Assembly: GCF_001417955.2 (NCBI RefSeq)
Contig: NZ_LKTM01000276.1
Location: 1-55,811, forward strand
Direction of reading: 5' to 3'
Length of the DNA stretch: 55,811 bases
Origin: Mycobacterium gordonae
GTDB taxonomy: Bacteria > Actinomycetota > Actinomycetes > Mycobacteriales > Mycobacteriaceae
The translations under genes and the position numbers were made by a program. The notes under the pieces were generated by a model, which was given only the letters and a program-made list of their open reading frames with translations, had not been told where the DNA came from and ran no database searches. Within the stretch, counting starts at the first letter, position 1; each line of letters starts with the position of its first letter. Positions 1 through 10,027 of the stretch are shown piece by piece.

Positions 1-540
1 GCCGGTGCCACCGGCGCCACCGATTCCGCCGGTACCGATCAGGCCGGCCGCCCCGCCCGCGCCACCCGCCTGTCCGGCAGCCCCGGACCCGCCGTTGCCG
101 CCGTTGCCGAACAAAATCCCGCCGGCCCCGCCGGCGGCTCCGCTGCCCGGTGCTCCACTGACGCCGTCCCCGATCAGCGGGCGCTGAAACAGTGTTTGGG
201 TGGGCGAGTTGATTGCACCCAGGATGTTCTGTCCGATCGACTGTAACGGCGCCGCGTTAGTCGCTTCTGCCAGCGCATACGCTGCGTCGGCCGTCCGCAG
301 CGAAGCCACCAGCTGGTGGTGGAACTGCGTTGCCTGCGCGCTCAGCGCCTGATACTCGCTGCCAAACCCGCCGAACAACTCCGCGATCGCGAGAGACACC
401 TCGTCTGCGGCTGCGGTCGCGATCCGAGTCGTCACGCCCGCGGCTGCTACGTTGGCCGCCCGCACCGCTGAGGCGATTCCGTTCAGATCGGCGGAGGCGG
501 TGCCAAGGACTTCGGGCGCGAGGAAGACGAACGATGACAA
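1..540 (-). CDS. PE_PGRS family protein, C-terminal part beyond window
   Basis: This is the N-terminal half of a PE_PGRS protein, a cell-surface or secreted family of slow-growing mycobacteria exported by type VII (ESX-5) secretion. Translation from TTG at 540 starts [12 protein letters not shown] and continues with a typical PE domain of about 95 residues, including the family signature [17 protein letters not shown] short linker ([20 protein letters not shown]) follows, then Gly-Gly-Ala/Gly-Gly-Asn repeats that run off the left edge. The start is supported by a GGAG ribosome site 7 nt upstream and by alignment to the PE consensus; no ATG fits this frame. M. tuberculosis has no PE_PGRS gene upstream of groES as far as I recall, so the position is unusual. 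The specific function is unknown. Confidence 0.88.
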   Translation of the reverse strand, partial: MSSFVFLAPEVLGTASADLNGIASAVRAANVAAAGVTTRIATAAADEVSLAIAELFGGFGSEYQALSAQATQFHHQLVASLRTADAAYALAEATNAAPLQSIGQNILGAINSPTQTLFQRPLIGDGVSGAPGSGAAGGAGGILFGNGGNGGSGAAGQAGGAGGAAGLIGTGGIGGAGGTG

Positions 541-1212
541 TTGGGGGCTCCAATACACGGCTGACCCCGGCAGGATCCTCGGGGTGATTGACCCGCAACG
601 ATATCGGGCCGCATTAGCAGCGCCGCCCCAATTTCTGCATGCTGATTCTATGGATCCTCATAAATTGCACCCTGATTTTATTGACGGTAACCGCGGTGAA
701 ACACGCTGTTAGAGAAGCATGTTGACCTTGCCGACCAAGACGCGCGATTGTCGCGGCAGATATGGTCGTAGGCCTTCTTCGATAAATGGGTTTTTACTCG
801 GTGAATTGCTGGGCGGCCGGGTATTAGCGAGCTTTATTTCTTTCGATGAATTTTTGTCCGGGATCGGGGCTCCGGGGCGCGCCGTCGGGCCGGTGCGCGG
901 ATCGCCCGGGCGTCAGGGTCGGCCGATGGGTCCGGTCAATGACCGGCGAGCCCGAAGGGGGTTCAGGCGTTCCCCATTTCGCTGTGCGCGTAGAAGCACC
1001 GGGGCACCCTTGAGTGCTAGCACTCTCATGTATAGAGTGCTAGGTGGCATTCGGACGACCCCTGTGTCGGCACCCGCGACGACGGCGCGAGGGACCCGGA
1101 CGATTGCCGAATCACCTGGTAATTCGGACGGTGCGGGGCAGCCCGGACCGACCGCCAACTCCGGTCAGGGCATACGCTCCGGACCCGATTCAACTAGTGG
1201 AGGGCTCCAATC
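541..1212. other. Intergenic region between PE_PGRS and groES
   Basis: This 672-bp divergent spacer contains no convincing gene. The stretch at about 600-860 is AT-richer than its surroundings and would hold the PE_PGRS promoter. The groES side carries the CIRCE element listed separately. A plus-strand open frame from 719 runs through it into groES in the wrong frame and has no recognisable protein signature. Confidence 0.6.
1017..1043. promoter_or_regulatory. CIRCE operator (HrcA site) of groES-groEL1
   Basis: The half-sites CTAGCACTC (1017-1025) and GAGTGCTAG (1035-1043) form a perfect 9-bp inverted repeat with a 9-nt spacer. This is the architecture of CIRCE (TTAGCACTC-N9-GAGTGCTAA), the operator of the heat-shock repressor HrcA. 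An additional GAGTGCTAG at 1012-1020 overlaps the left half-site and creates a 14-bp palindrome at 1012-1025. The element lies about 170 bp upstream of the groES start. Confidence 0.9.
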
Positions 1213-1515
1213 GTGGCGAAGGTCAACATCAAGCCACTCGAGGACAAGATTCTCGTACAGGCCAACGAGGCCGAGACCACGACCGCATCCGGTCTGGTCA
1301 TTCCCGACACCGCCAAGGAGAAGCCCCAGGAGGGCACCGTCGTCGCAGTCGGCCCCGGCCGTTGGGACGAGGATGGCGAAAAGCGGATCCCGCTCGACGT
1401 CGCTGAGGGTGACACCGTCATCTACAGCAAGTACGGCGGCACCGAGATCAAGTACGGCGGCGAGGAATACCTGATCCTGTCGGCACGCGACGTGCTGGCT
1501 GTCGTTTCCAAGTAA
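1213..1515 (+). CDS. groES: Co-chaperonin GroES (Cpn10)
   Basis: GroES caps the GroEL double ring and closes the folding chamber in an ATP-dependent cycle in the cytoplasm. The 100-residue product has the standard mycobacterial length. It shows the N-terminal [13 protein letters not shown] strand, the mobile loop around residues 17-33 ([19 protein letters not shown]) and the C-terminal [13 protein letters not shown] strand. It is nearly identical to the M. tuberculosis protein as I remember it. The start is GTG at 1213, giving the conserved N-terminus AKVNIKP. It is the first gene of the CIRCE-controlled groES-groEL1 operon, 109 bp ahead of groEL1. The last 16 bases around the stop are duplicated immediately downstream. 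Confidence 0.97.
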   Translation: MAKVNIKPLEDKILVQANEAETTTASGLVIPDTAKEKPQEGTVVAVGPGRWDEDGEKRIPLDVAEGDTVIYSKYGGTEIKYGGEEYLILSARDVLAVVSK

Positions 1516-1536
1516 CACTGGTCGTTTCCAAGTAAC
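1501..1536 (+). repeat. Tandem duplication of the groES 3' end
   Basis: The 16-bp sequence GTCGTTTCCAAGTAAC, which includes the groES stop codon, occurs at 1501-1516 and again at 1521-1536 (period 20 bp). The second copy is in the groES-groEL1 spacer and is not translated as part of groES. It looks like a small slippage or tandem duplication event. Confidence 0.85.
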
Positions 1537-1603
1537 GCAACGTGTTCCGCCCCGGCGATCCCCGCACGCAAGCGCGGGTGATTTCCGGGGCGGCATGCGT
1601 TAG

Positions 1604-3241
<1,638 letters not shown>

Positions 3242-3252
3242 GCAGTTCGACG

Positions 3253-3287
3253 AAACACCCCCGGCCCTGTTGGTCCGGGGGTGTTTT
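3253..3287 (+). terminator. Intrinsic terminator of groES-groEL1
   Basis: AAACACCCCCGG (3253-3264) pairs perfectly with CCGGGGGTGTTT (3275-3286) around a 10-nt loop, and the right arm ends in TTTT. It lies 12 nt after the groEL1 stop. The strong 12-bp GC-rich stem with a T-run fits a Rho-independent terminator. Confidence 0.88.
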
Positions 3288-3324
3288 CGTCGCGGCAACT
3301 GTGCTCGCTTTCGCGAGACATAAA

Positions 3325-3359
3325 CCACGCACACATTTCCCGGCGTGTCGTGTGCGTGG
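3325..3359. repeat. 10-bp inverted repeat downstream of groEL1 terminator
   Basis: CCACGCACAC (3325-3334) and GTGTGCGTGG (3350-3359) form a perfect 10-bp inverted repeat with a 15-nt loop. A smaller hairpin, CTCGC-tttc-GCGAG, lies just before it at about 3304-3317. The place between convergent groEL1 and the minus-strand secreted-protein gene suggests a second, bidirectional transcript end or a dispersed intergenic hairpin element. Confidence 0.6.
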
Positions 3360-3419
3360 AGTCAGTGTCGCGCCCGGCTGTCGTGACCACAGCCGCGGAA
3401 GGCCCGGCTGACGCTTAGA

Positions 3420-3926
3420 TCACTGCGACGTCGGCTGAATGGATACCAGTCGGAACCAGCTGGGGTACTCGTCGTCGGGTGTGAACCGCACGACCAGGAC
3501 GTTCGGCGGGAACTGGGCGGCCAGGTCATTGAGAGTCCGGGGCAGGAACGCCCTGGACTTGGCGTCGCCGTACCAGTTGGGATTGTTCGGGTCGTAGGGT
3601 CCGACACTGTCGATCGCGGAATCCCAGCGCTGGATCGGGCCCGGGGGCGCAGCCCCGAATCCGGTCGACTTCAGGTACGCGTCGGCTTGTCCCGAGAGGG
3701 TGATCGCGGTCCCGCCGCCGACCGGCTTCCCGGTGATCGTTCCGTCGGTGACATTGGCCGTCACCGATGCCAACCGCACGGTACAGACGTTGTCGGCCAC
3801 CGCCGGTGGCGTGCAGAAACCGGGTAGCGGTGCGCCGTGGGCTTCGGCGGTGTTCAGCACGGCCGGAACCGACAGGACAGATAGGGCGGCGGCGACGGTG
3901 GCTGCTGCACGACTGCGAGTCGACAT
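3420..3926 (-). CDS. Secreted hypothetical protein
   Basis: The product is a 168-residue exported protein of unknown function. The N-terminus MSTRSRAAATVAAALSVLSV, followed by an Ala-rich stretch to AEAHG, is a clear Sec signal peptide with probable cleavage near residue 30. The mature part has two Cys (GFCTPP and NVCTV) that could form a disulfide, a region DGTITGKPVGGGTAITLSGQ and a conserved-looking C-terminal FTPDDEYPSWFRLV. The frame is open upstream to 4010, but the ATG at 3926 gives the signal peptide directly. It is divergent from the hydrolase at 3953, with starts only 26 bp apart. No family can be named. Confidence 0.72.
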   Translation of the reverse strand: MSTRSRAAATVAAALSVLSVPAVLNTAEAHGAPLPGFCTPPAVADNVCTVRLASVTANVTDGTITGKPVGGGTAITLSGQADAYLKSTGFGAAPPGPIQRWDSAIDSVGPYDPNNPNWYGDAKSRAFLPRTLNDLAAQFPPNVLVVRFTPDDEYPSWFRLVSIQPTSQ

Positions 3927-3952
3927 CCCTGCACTGTATATAGGCTGCGGGC

Positions 3953-4819
3953 ATGCAGTCATTGCCGCAGGCGCGCGAGGCGGCGGGTGCGCGATCGGCA
4001 TCACTGTCACAGGGAGTCACCGCCTACCACGTCGACGGTGCCGACGGTCCATGGGTCGTGCTGGTGCACGGCCTGGTCACCCCGAGCTATGCCTGGGAGC
4101 CGCTCGCGGAAGTCATTGCGGCTCAGGGGTTTCGCGTCCTGCGCTTTGACCAGTACGGTCGGGGGCTCTCCGACCGGCCACCGATCAGGTATGACCTCGA
4201 CGTGTATGTGCGGCAACTGCGTGAGTTGGTGGACACGCTGGGGATCGACAGCATGCATCTCGTCGGCTGGTCGATGGGTGCTCTCGTCGTGACTCGTTTC
4301 GCAGCCGAATCTGCCGACCGGGCCGCAAGCATCGCGCTGATTTCGCCCGGTCTTTATGCGGCAGGGTCACTGAAAATCCTCGCCCAGCGGTTGTTGCGCC
4401 TGCCCGGCGGCCAGAAGCTCATCGCCTCCCGCATCGGCGACGTAGTAGACCAGCTGGAAAACCAGCACCTGAGTCGTCCGGAACGATTCCCCGATTACAA
4501 CCGACGCGCACGAGAACAGCTCCGGTTTCCGGGCATGGCAGAGTCTTTCGCATCGACCGTCGCACACTTCCCTGCCCGCGCCGGCGACCAGTGGGCCGCT
4601 GTCGGACGCCATCGACGTCCGGTGCTCGTGGTGTGGGGCACCGAGGACAATGTCACCCCCTACGCAAACAGGGAGCGCGTCTTGCAGTTGTATCCCCGCG
4701 CGGAGTTGCTGACGGTCCAAGGTGCTAAGCATGCTCCACATCTCGACCATGCTGAGGTCGTCCATCCGGCGATTCTGCGGCTGCTGGCGGCGGGAGAGCA
4801 GGAAAACCAGATCGGTTGA
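3953..4819 (+). CDS. Alpha/beta hydrolase
   Basis: This is a 288-residue alpha/beta-hydrolase-fold enzyme. The oxyanion motif HG is at 39-40 (VLVHGLVTPS). The nucleophile elbow GWSMG at 105-109 provides Ser107. The acid is probably Asp232 (WGTEDNVTP) and the base His260 (GAKHAPHLDH). The order and spacing fit lipase/esterase or haloalkane-dehalogenase-like and epoxide-hydrolase-like members; the serine nucleophile argues for an esterase or acylhydrolase. There is no signal peptide, so it is probably cytoplasmic. The substrate cannot be told. It sits upstream of the DGPF/ECF pair with a 110-bp gap and may be cotranscribed. Confidence 0.85.
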   Translation: MQSLPQAREAAGARSASLSQGVTAYHVDGADGPWVVLVHGLVTPSYAWEPLAEVIAAQGFRVLRFDQYGRGLSDRPPIRYDLDVYVRQLRELVDTLGIDSMHLVGWSMGALVVTRFAAESADRAASIALISPGLYAAGSLKILAQRLLRLPGGQKLIASRIGDVVDQLENQHLSRPERFPDYNRRAREQLRFPGMAESFASTVAHFPARAGDQWAAVGRHRRPVLVVWGTEDNVTPYANRERVLQLYPRAELLTVQGAKHAPHLDHAEVVHPAILRLLAAGEQENQIG

Positions 4820-4929
4820 GGCGCCCGATGAATTTTCTTGTCGGGACGTGTCATATCCAGCGTGCCGTCTTCGTAGACATCATGACGGGCAGCCAGACCG
4901 GGCCGCCCGCGGAGTTCAAGGAGCATGTG

Positions 4930-5289
4930 ATGCCGCAGTACTTCCTCGCCGTCAACCACGACGCCGCCGACACCGCCGCCATGGCGGAGATGACCATCGA
5001 ACAGATGCAGCCGATCTTCGAGGCCGTCGACACCTTCAACAACAAGTTGCAGGCCGAAGGCGCCTGGGTATTCGCCGGTGGCCTGACCGCACCTGAGTCG
5101 GCCACCACCGTCGACAACACCGGCGAGAAGCCGATCATCACCGACGGCCCTTACGCCGAGTCCAAGGAGTACCTCGGCGGTTTCTGGATCATCGAGGCCG
5201 CCGACCTCGATGCCGCCCTGGACTGGGCGAAGCAGGGGTCCAAGGCCTGCCAGGGCCGGGTCGAGGTGCGGCCGTTCCAGGAGGGTTAG
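4930..5289 (+). CDS. YCII/DGPF-domain protein linked to ECF sigma factor
   Basis: The product is a 119-residue protein of the YCII-related (DGPF) family with the signature TDGPYAESKEYLGGFWIIEA near residues 70-90. The frame is open from 4816, but ATG at 4930 has a good AAGGAG site 6 nt upstream and gives the family N-terminus MPQYFLAVNH. The gene lies 8 nt before an ECF sigma factor of the type known to be genetically linked to DGPF proteins (ECF42). The biochemical role of DGPF proteins is not established; they are proposed targets or partners of the sigma factor. Confidence 0.88.
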   Translation: MPQYFLAVNHDAADTAAMAEMTIEQMQPIFEAVDTFNNKLQAEGAWVFAGGLTAPESATTVDNTGEKPIITDGPYAESKEYLGGFWIIEAADLDAALDWAKQGSKACQGRVEVRPFQEG

Positions 5290-5297
5290 GCGGACGG

Positions 5298-6515
5298 GTG
5301 AACCCGATCGAGCGGGTGTACCGCGAAGAGTACGGGCGGGTGGTCGCCTCGCTGGTGCGCCGCTTCGGCGACATCGACGTCGCCGAAGAGGCGGCCGGCG
5401 AGGCGCTGGTGGTCGCCCTGCAGCGGTGGCCACAGGACGGGGTTCCACCCAACCCGGCCGGCTGGCTGACGCGGACCGCGGCCAACAAGGCCGTCGACCG
5501 GCTTCGGCGTGAATCGCTTCGACCTTCAAAACATCTGGCAGCAGACATGATTCGTGATGACACTGCGCACGAGCCGACGGGGCCCGTCGAGGATGACCGG
5601 CTGCGGTTGATTTTCACTTGTTGTCATCCGGCGCTCGCACCTGAGTCGCGGGTGGCGCTGACGTTGCGACTCCTCGGCGGGCTCACCGTCGCCGAGATCG
5701 CCGCGGCCTTCCTGGTGACCGAGACGACGATGGCGCAGCGGATCAGCCGGGCGAAAAAGAAGATCGCGGACGCGCACATCCCTTATCGCGTACCCGCGAC
5801 CGACGACCTCGGCGAGCGGGTCGCCGCTGTGCTGGCCGTGATCTATCTGGTCTTCAATGAGGGTTACCTGGCGACCGGGGGATCAGAGGTGCGCGACGAC
5901 CTGACGGCCGAGGCGATCCGGCTCGCCCGTATCCTCCGCGGGTTACTGCCTGAGGTACCGGAGGTGACGGGCCTGCTGGCGCTGATGCTGCTCATCCAGG
6001 CCCGCCGGGCGAGCCGGATCGTCAACGGTGAACTGGTGCCACTGCACGAACAGGACCGCGGTGGATGGGACCCGGCATTGATCGCCGAGGGGCATGCCCT
6101 GGTCCGCAACTGCCTGTCTATCAACAGGCCTGGCCGTTACCAACTGCTGGCCGCGATCAACGCGGTGCACACCGATGCACCGACTGCGGCCGATACCGAC
6201 TGGTCCCAGATCGCGGCGTTGTACCGCCAGCTGCTGGCGTTTGATTCCGGCCCCGTGGTCGAACTCAACTACGCGATCGCCGTCGCCGAGCTCGACGGAC
6301 CCGCTGTCGCCCTGGCCCGGGTCGACCGACTGCCGCCGGCTGCCATGCAGCGCTATCACCCGTTTCATGTCACCCGCGCCGAGTTGCTCAGGCGCCTCGG
6401 ACGATCGGATGAGGCCCGCGCCGCCTACGAGGCGGCTCTCGCCCTCGTCGACAACCCGGCCGAACATGCCTACCTGGCACGCCGCCGGGATCAATTAGGT
6501 TCCCGCACCCGCTGA
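5298..6515 (+). CDS. ECF42-type RNA polymerase sigma factor with TPR-like C-terminus
   Basis: This 405-residue protein is about twice the length of a normal ECF sigma factor. The sigma-2 region spans about 1-75 (YREEYGRVVASLVRRFGD, GWLTRTAANKAVDRLRRE). The sigma-4 region spans about 105-160, with an HTH around LTVAEIAAAFLVTETTMAQRISRAKKKI. The remaining 240 residues are helical, with TPR-like repeats (for example RYHPFHVTRAELLRRLGRSDEARAAYEAAL). This architecture and the adjacent DGPF gene define group ECF42, in which the C-terminal extension is reported to be needed for activity and no anti-sigma factor is present. The start is GTG at 5298 with AGGAGG upstream inside the DGPF gene end. It presumably transcribes its own operon. 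Confidence 0.9.
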   Translation: MNPIERVYREEYGRVVASLVRRFGDIDVAEEAAGEALVVALQRWPQDGVPPNPAGWLTRTAANKAVDRLRRESLRPSKHLAADMIRDDTAHEPTGPVEDDRLRLIFTCCHPALAPESRVALTLRLLGGLTVAEIAAAFLVTETTMAQRISRAKKKIADAHIPYRVPATDDLGERVAAVLAVIYLVFNEGYLATGGSEVRDDLTAEAIRLARILRGLLPEVPEVTGLLALMLLIQARRASRIVNGELVPLHEQDRGGWDPALIAEGHALVRNCLSINRPGRYQLLAAINAVHTDAPTAADTDWSQIAALYRQLLAFDSGPVVELNYAIAVAELDGPAVALARVDRLPPAAMQRYHPFHVTRAELLRRLGRSDEARAAYEAALALVDNPAEHAYLARRRDQLGSRTR

Positions 6516-6521
6516 TTCGGT

Positions 6522-7871
6522 TCAGAGTCCGACGGCCTGTTCCAGATCTTTGAGGGAGGTCTCCAGATGACCCAGCAGTCGCTGCAGGTGTGGGACCGCA
6601 CGGCGGCACCCCACCAGGCCGAAGTCGAGGCTGTCGCCACTACCGACCAGAGTGATGTTCAGCGCCTGACCGTTGGCGGCGATGGACATCGGATAGCTGC
6701 CTTGCAGGCGGGCGCCATTGGCGTACAACGGGTTCCGTGCGCCCGGCACATTGGAGACGCACACGTTGAACGGCGGCGGTGTGGCCATGCCACCGGTCAC
6801 GCCGCCCAGTACAACGGGCGACAGCAGCATCATGCCCATGGCGATCGCCTGGGCCCGGGGCAGGCCGGCCAGGACGGCCTTGCTCTTGCGCATGGATGAG
6901 TTGATCGTCGCGAGACGCAGTGCCGGATCGTCGACGTGCGTCGCCAGGTTTGCCAGCACGGCGGTGACCGCATTTCCTCCAGGACCTTCGTCGGCGGTGC
7001 GCAAGCTGACCGGAACCATTGCCACCAAGGGCTTTTCGGGGAGCGCGTGCTGTTCGCAGAGGTAAGCGCGCAATGCGCCGGCGCACATCGCCAGTACGAC
7101 GTCGTTCACAGTGACGCCGGCGGCGTTCTTGACATCCTTGATCCGTTGCATCGGCCATGATTGCGCAGCACATCGTCGGGCACCGCCGATCGGAACGTTG
7201 AACATGGTGCGCGGCGCCCGGAACGGCAGCGTCAGCTGTTGTTCGAACAGCGCGGACCGGGCCAGTCCCAGCGTCGAGGAGCCAAGGCGCGGAATGGATC
7301 TGACTGCTTGAGCCAGCGCCTGCAATCGCGACGGCCCGTCGGCGTGATCCTCAGCGCCGGCCACCGTTGACCAGGGCGCCCGGATGTGTTCGTCGAGTGC
7401 GTCCGCGCTCAGTGCGCCCTGGAGCAGGTTGATCGCCGAGACCCCGTCGACGAGGGCGTGATGGATCTTGGTGTAGACGGCGAAGCGTCCGTCGGCCAGC
7501 CCCTCGATGACGTGGGTCTCCCACAGCGGCCGGTGCCGGTCGAGCATGGTGGAATGCAGCCGGGACGTCAATTCCAGCAGTTCCCGCACCCGGCCGGGAC
7601 CGGGCAGTGCCGAGTGGCGCACGTGGTAGTCGAGGTCGATGTCTCCGGCGGAAGACCAGCCGAGGTTCAGTCCCGTCGGCAGGCTTGCCGGGTACCTGCT
7701 GAACAGGGGCGCTACGTCATCCCTGGACCGCAGTGACCGGTAGTAGTCGCCGGCGAACTCCGGCCCGGCGCCATCCGGTGTCTGGAACAGCTGCAGTCCG
7801 GCGACGTGCATCGGGTGTCCGGGTGACTCGGCAAGCAGCATCATCGATTCGATGGGTGACATCAGGTCCAT
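6522..7871 (-). CDS. Wax ester synthase/diacylglycerol acyltransferase (WS/DGAT)
   Basis: This is a 449-residue WS/DGAT family acyltransferase, which esterifies fatty alcohol or diacylglycerol with acyl-CoA to make wax esters or triacylglycerol. The catalytic HHxxxDG motif is present as HHALVDG at residues 137-143. The N-terminal MSPIESMMLLAESPGHPMHV block and the later VNDVVLAMCAGALR and SNVPGAR blocks are typical of mycobacterial Tgs proteins. The open frame extends to 8021, but the ATG at 7871 has GAGGA about 6 nt upstream and matches the family start. It is convergent with the ECF42 gene (6-bp gap) and divergent from a PucR-type regulator, with a palindrome in the shared promoter region. 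Confidence 0.92.
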   Translation of the reverse strand: MDLMSPIESMMLLAESPGHPMHVAGLQLFQTPDGAGPEFAGDYYRSLRSRDDVAPLFSRYPASLPTGLNLGWSSAGDIDLDYHVRHSALPGPGRVRELLELTSRLHSTMLDRHRPLWETHVIEGLADGRFAVYTKIHHALVDGVSAINLLQGALSADALDEHIRAPWSTVAGAEDHADGPSRLQALAQAVRSIPRLGSSTLGLARSALFEQQLTLPFRAPRTMFNVPIGGARRCAAQSWPMQRIKDVKNAAGVTVNDVVLAMCAGALRAYLCEQHALPEKPLVAMVPVSLRTADEGPGGNAVTAVLANLATHVDDPALRLATINSSMRKSKAVLAGLPRAQAIAMGMMLLSPVVLGGVTGGMATPPPFNVCVSNVPGARNPLYANGARLQGSYPMSIAANGQALNITLVGSGDSLDFGLVGCRRAVPHLQRLLGHLETSLKDLEQAVGL

Positions 7872-7990
7872 GGCTTGTCCTCTGGTGCGTAGTTGTGTTC
7901 TGAGCGGTGTCGTCCCGCCGATCACCGCAAAAGCTAGGCGCTCAGCATCGGTCAGCGCTCGTCTCCGCGTGCCAAGGTCTAGTCCGGCGG

Positions 7991-8007
7991 TTGTGACGTG
8001 ATCACAA
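7991..8007. promoter_or_regulatory. CRP-like palindrome between WS/DGAT and PucR regulator
   Basis: TTGTGA and TCACAA are separated by 5 nt in the divergent intergenic region. This resembles the CRP/FNR half-sites TGTGA and TCACA, but with N5 instead of the canonical N6. It could be a CRP-family site or the operator of the neighbouring regulator. Confidence 0.4.
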
Positions 8008-8072
8008 ATGCCCGCCGCCAAAATGGCCGATCCCGGTGGTTGCGGCGTCGCGACGGAGTATGTTCAGCCGCC

Positions 8073-9347
8073 ATGAAACCCAGCTGGGAATCCTTTCGTG
8101 AGCCCGGCGCCGAGCGGCTCTGGGAGACGTTTCTGCGCCCTCTCGCCATCGAATTACGATCGTGTGCAACCGAATTCGCTGAACAGGCGGTGGCCCGCGT
8201 ACAACACGAGATGCCGCTGCTGTTTCCGGACCCGCAGTCGGTGAAGGAAAACGTCGTCAGCACCGCGGCCAGCCTGCGCAATGTTGCCGACCTCCTCGAC
8301 ATCGGTGGCGACCCTCGCGAGGCCGAGTTGTCTGCGCCGACCCGGGCCGTTGCGCGTGCCGGGGTGAATCGTCAGATCCCGCTGGCCAGCCTGATGCGTT
8401 TCTATCGCGTGACCCACGAGCTGCTATGGCAGTGGATGTGGGACCGCATCACGTCCACCGGGGTGGATCAGGCGCAGCAGGCCGCGACGTTGCGACTGGC
8501 CACCAGCTGGATGTTCGGTTATGTCGATGCCGCCCAGAACCGCGCGGAGGAAGCCTACGAATCCGAACGGGAAGTCTGGCTGCGCAACGCGGCGGCCGCT
8601 CGGACCGGGGCCATCGAGGAGATCCTGACGCAGCGCGAACGTGACCCGCAGCGGGCCTCGAAAAGCTTGCGCTACGACGTCAACCGCCATCACGTCGGGG
8701 CGGTGGCATGGCTGGAAACGTTGGACGAGGACGTCGACGCGCAGTCGGTCTTGAGTGAGGCGCTGACCACGGTTTCACACGGGGTCGGTGGTGAAACCAC
8801 CCTGATCCACCCGGCCGGCTCGCTGGTGGCATTCGGTTGGTTCAGTCGTCAAAGTGTTTTCAGCACAACTGATCTCGATGCGCCCGCGCTGAAGCTTGCG
8901 GCCGGCGTACGGGTCGGCATCGGTGAGCCGGGCTTCGGCCTGAAAGCTTTCCGCTGTAGTCATCTGGAAGCCTCGAATGCGCGCCGGGTCGCGGCGTTGC
9001 TCGTGTCCTCCGGCGGCACGGTGACCCGCTATCGCGATGTTGCGGTTGCCGCGCTGGCCAGTTGCAACGCCGAACTCGCTGAAGCGTTCGTTCACCGGGT
9101 GCTGGGCCCGCTGGCGGCCGACGACGAGGCGACGTTCCGGGTCGCCACGACCTTATCCGTTTACCTGCAGGAGAATCGGAGCCGGACCCGGACCGCGCGG
9201 CGACTCACCGTGCATCCCAACACCGTCAGCTACCGCGTCGATCAGGCGCAGACGATCCTCGGTCGCAGCATCGACACCGACAGCATCGACCTCGCGGTGG
9301 CACTGGCACTGCTGCCCACGTTGCCGGGTCTGACCCGGCAGTTGTGA
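8073..9347 (+). CDS. PucR/CdaR-type transcriptional regulator
   Basis: This 424-residue regulator has the C-terminal PucR-family HTH (ENRSRTRTARRLTVHPNTVSYRVDQAQTILG, about 375-405). A helical N-terminal region of about 180 residues (VARAGVNRQIPLASLMRFYRVTHELLWQWM) is of the type found in mycobacterial PucR proteins. A central GGDEF-like degenerate domain (RYDVNRHHVGAVAWLE) follows. The start was set at ATG 8073; the frame is open to 7998 but that part is Arg-rich and atypical. A similar regulator lies downstream at 10028, and the two flank a cupin gene. The effector is unknown. Confidence 0.85.
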   Translation: MKPSWESFREPGAERLWETFLRPLAIELRSCATEFAEQAVARVQHEMPLLFPDPQSVKENVVSTAASLRNVADLLDIGGDPREAELSAPTRAVARAGVNRQIPLASLMRFYRVTHELLWQWMWDRITSTGVDQAQQAATLRLATSWMFGYVDAAQNRAEEAYESEREVWLRNAAAARTGAIEEILTQRERDPQRASKSLRYDVNRHHVGAVAWLETLDEDVDAQSVLSEALTTVSHGVGGETTLIHPAGSLVAFGWFSRQSVFSTTDLDAPALKLAAGVRVGIGEPGFGLKAFRCSHLEASNARRVAALLVSSGGTVTRYRDVAVAALASCNAELAEAFVHRVLGPLAADDEATFRVATTLSVYLQENRSRTRTARRLTVHPNTVSYRVDQAQTILGRSIDTDSIDLAVALALLPTLPGLTRQL

Positions 9348-9464
9348 TCTCAGTACAAGCGGGGTGGCCAAGTCTGGTATCGGGCGCCAAGTAAATCGCG
9401 GGATTCCTCCCTACCGTCTCAGGCAGTTGGTCAACCGGCCATCAACCTGAAGAAGGAGACCCCG

Positions 9465-9932
9465 ATGCAGACGATGCAAGAACTCGACGTCAACTACATG
9501 AGCGGCGCCGACAATCCCTGGATTCCGTTCACCCCGCTCAGCGACCAGGTCTTTCTGAAGTACTGGAAGGTCGATCCGGTCCGGGCCGAGATCGTCGTCT
9601 CGATGAAGTTCCCGGCCGGCCTGGAGCTGCCCCCGCACTACCACACGGGCATCGTGGTTGGGCACACCGTCAGCGGCGCGTGGCGCTACCAGGAGAACAA
9701 CTGGGTCTCGCGCGCCGGTGACACCGTCTACGAGGTCGCCGGTTCCCGGCACACCCCGGAGAGCGTGGAGGACACCGAGGTGTTCTTCTTCATCGTCGGC
9801 GAGTTGCTGTTCATTGACGAGAACAACACCATCTTGTGGCAGGAAAACCACAAGACATCGGTTGAGCGCTACACGAATTACTGCGCCAGTCAGGGCATTC
9901 CGGCTCGCGACCTGACGAGTTGGGACGCGTAG
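9465..9932 (+). CDS. Cupin-domain protein, possible dioxygenase
   Basis: This is a 155-residue single-domain cupin. The first metal motif is visible as PPHYHTGIVVGHTVSGAWRY (residues about 51-70) with His53 and His55. The second region contains AGSRHTPESVED (His96). This pattern resembles 2,4'-dihydroxyacetophenone dioxygenase-like and acetylacetone-cleaving cupins, but the activity is not certain. ATG at 9465 has a strong AAGGAG 8 nt upstream. The gene lies between two PucR-type regulator genes with the same orientation, and the downstream regulator frame begins within or just after its end. It is probably the enzyme whose expression one or both regulators control. Confidence 0.8.
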   Translation: MQTMQELDVNYMSGADNPWIPFTPLSDQVFLKYWKVDPVRAEIVVSMKFPAGLELPPHYHTGIVVGHTVSGAWRYQENNWVSRAGDTVYEVAGSRHTPESVEDTEVFFFIVGELLFIDENNTILWQENHKTSVERYTNYCASQGIPARDLTSWDA

Positions 9933-10027
9933 CCGGCATTCGGCCCCAGGTTGAGAACCGTTCAAGATACGCGGTAAATGGTGCAAAACTGTCCACCGTC
10001 CGCATCGGCGGACTTAACCTGGGGACC

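Noticed and set aside
1010..1025. HspR (HAIR) operator before groES
   Set aside because: CTTGAGT is present, but the required ACTCAAG at N7 is not; only the CIRCE pattern is complete.
719..1474. 251-codon plus-strand open frame upstream of and overlapping groES
   Set aside because: It runs through the CIRCE element and most of groES in another frame, has Arg/Ser/Pro-rich shadow composition and no family signature.
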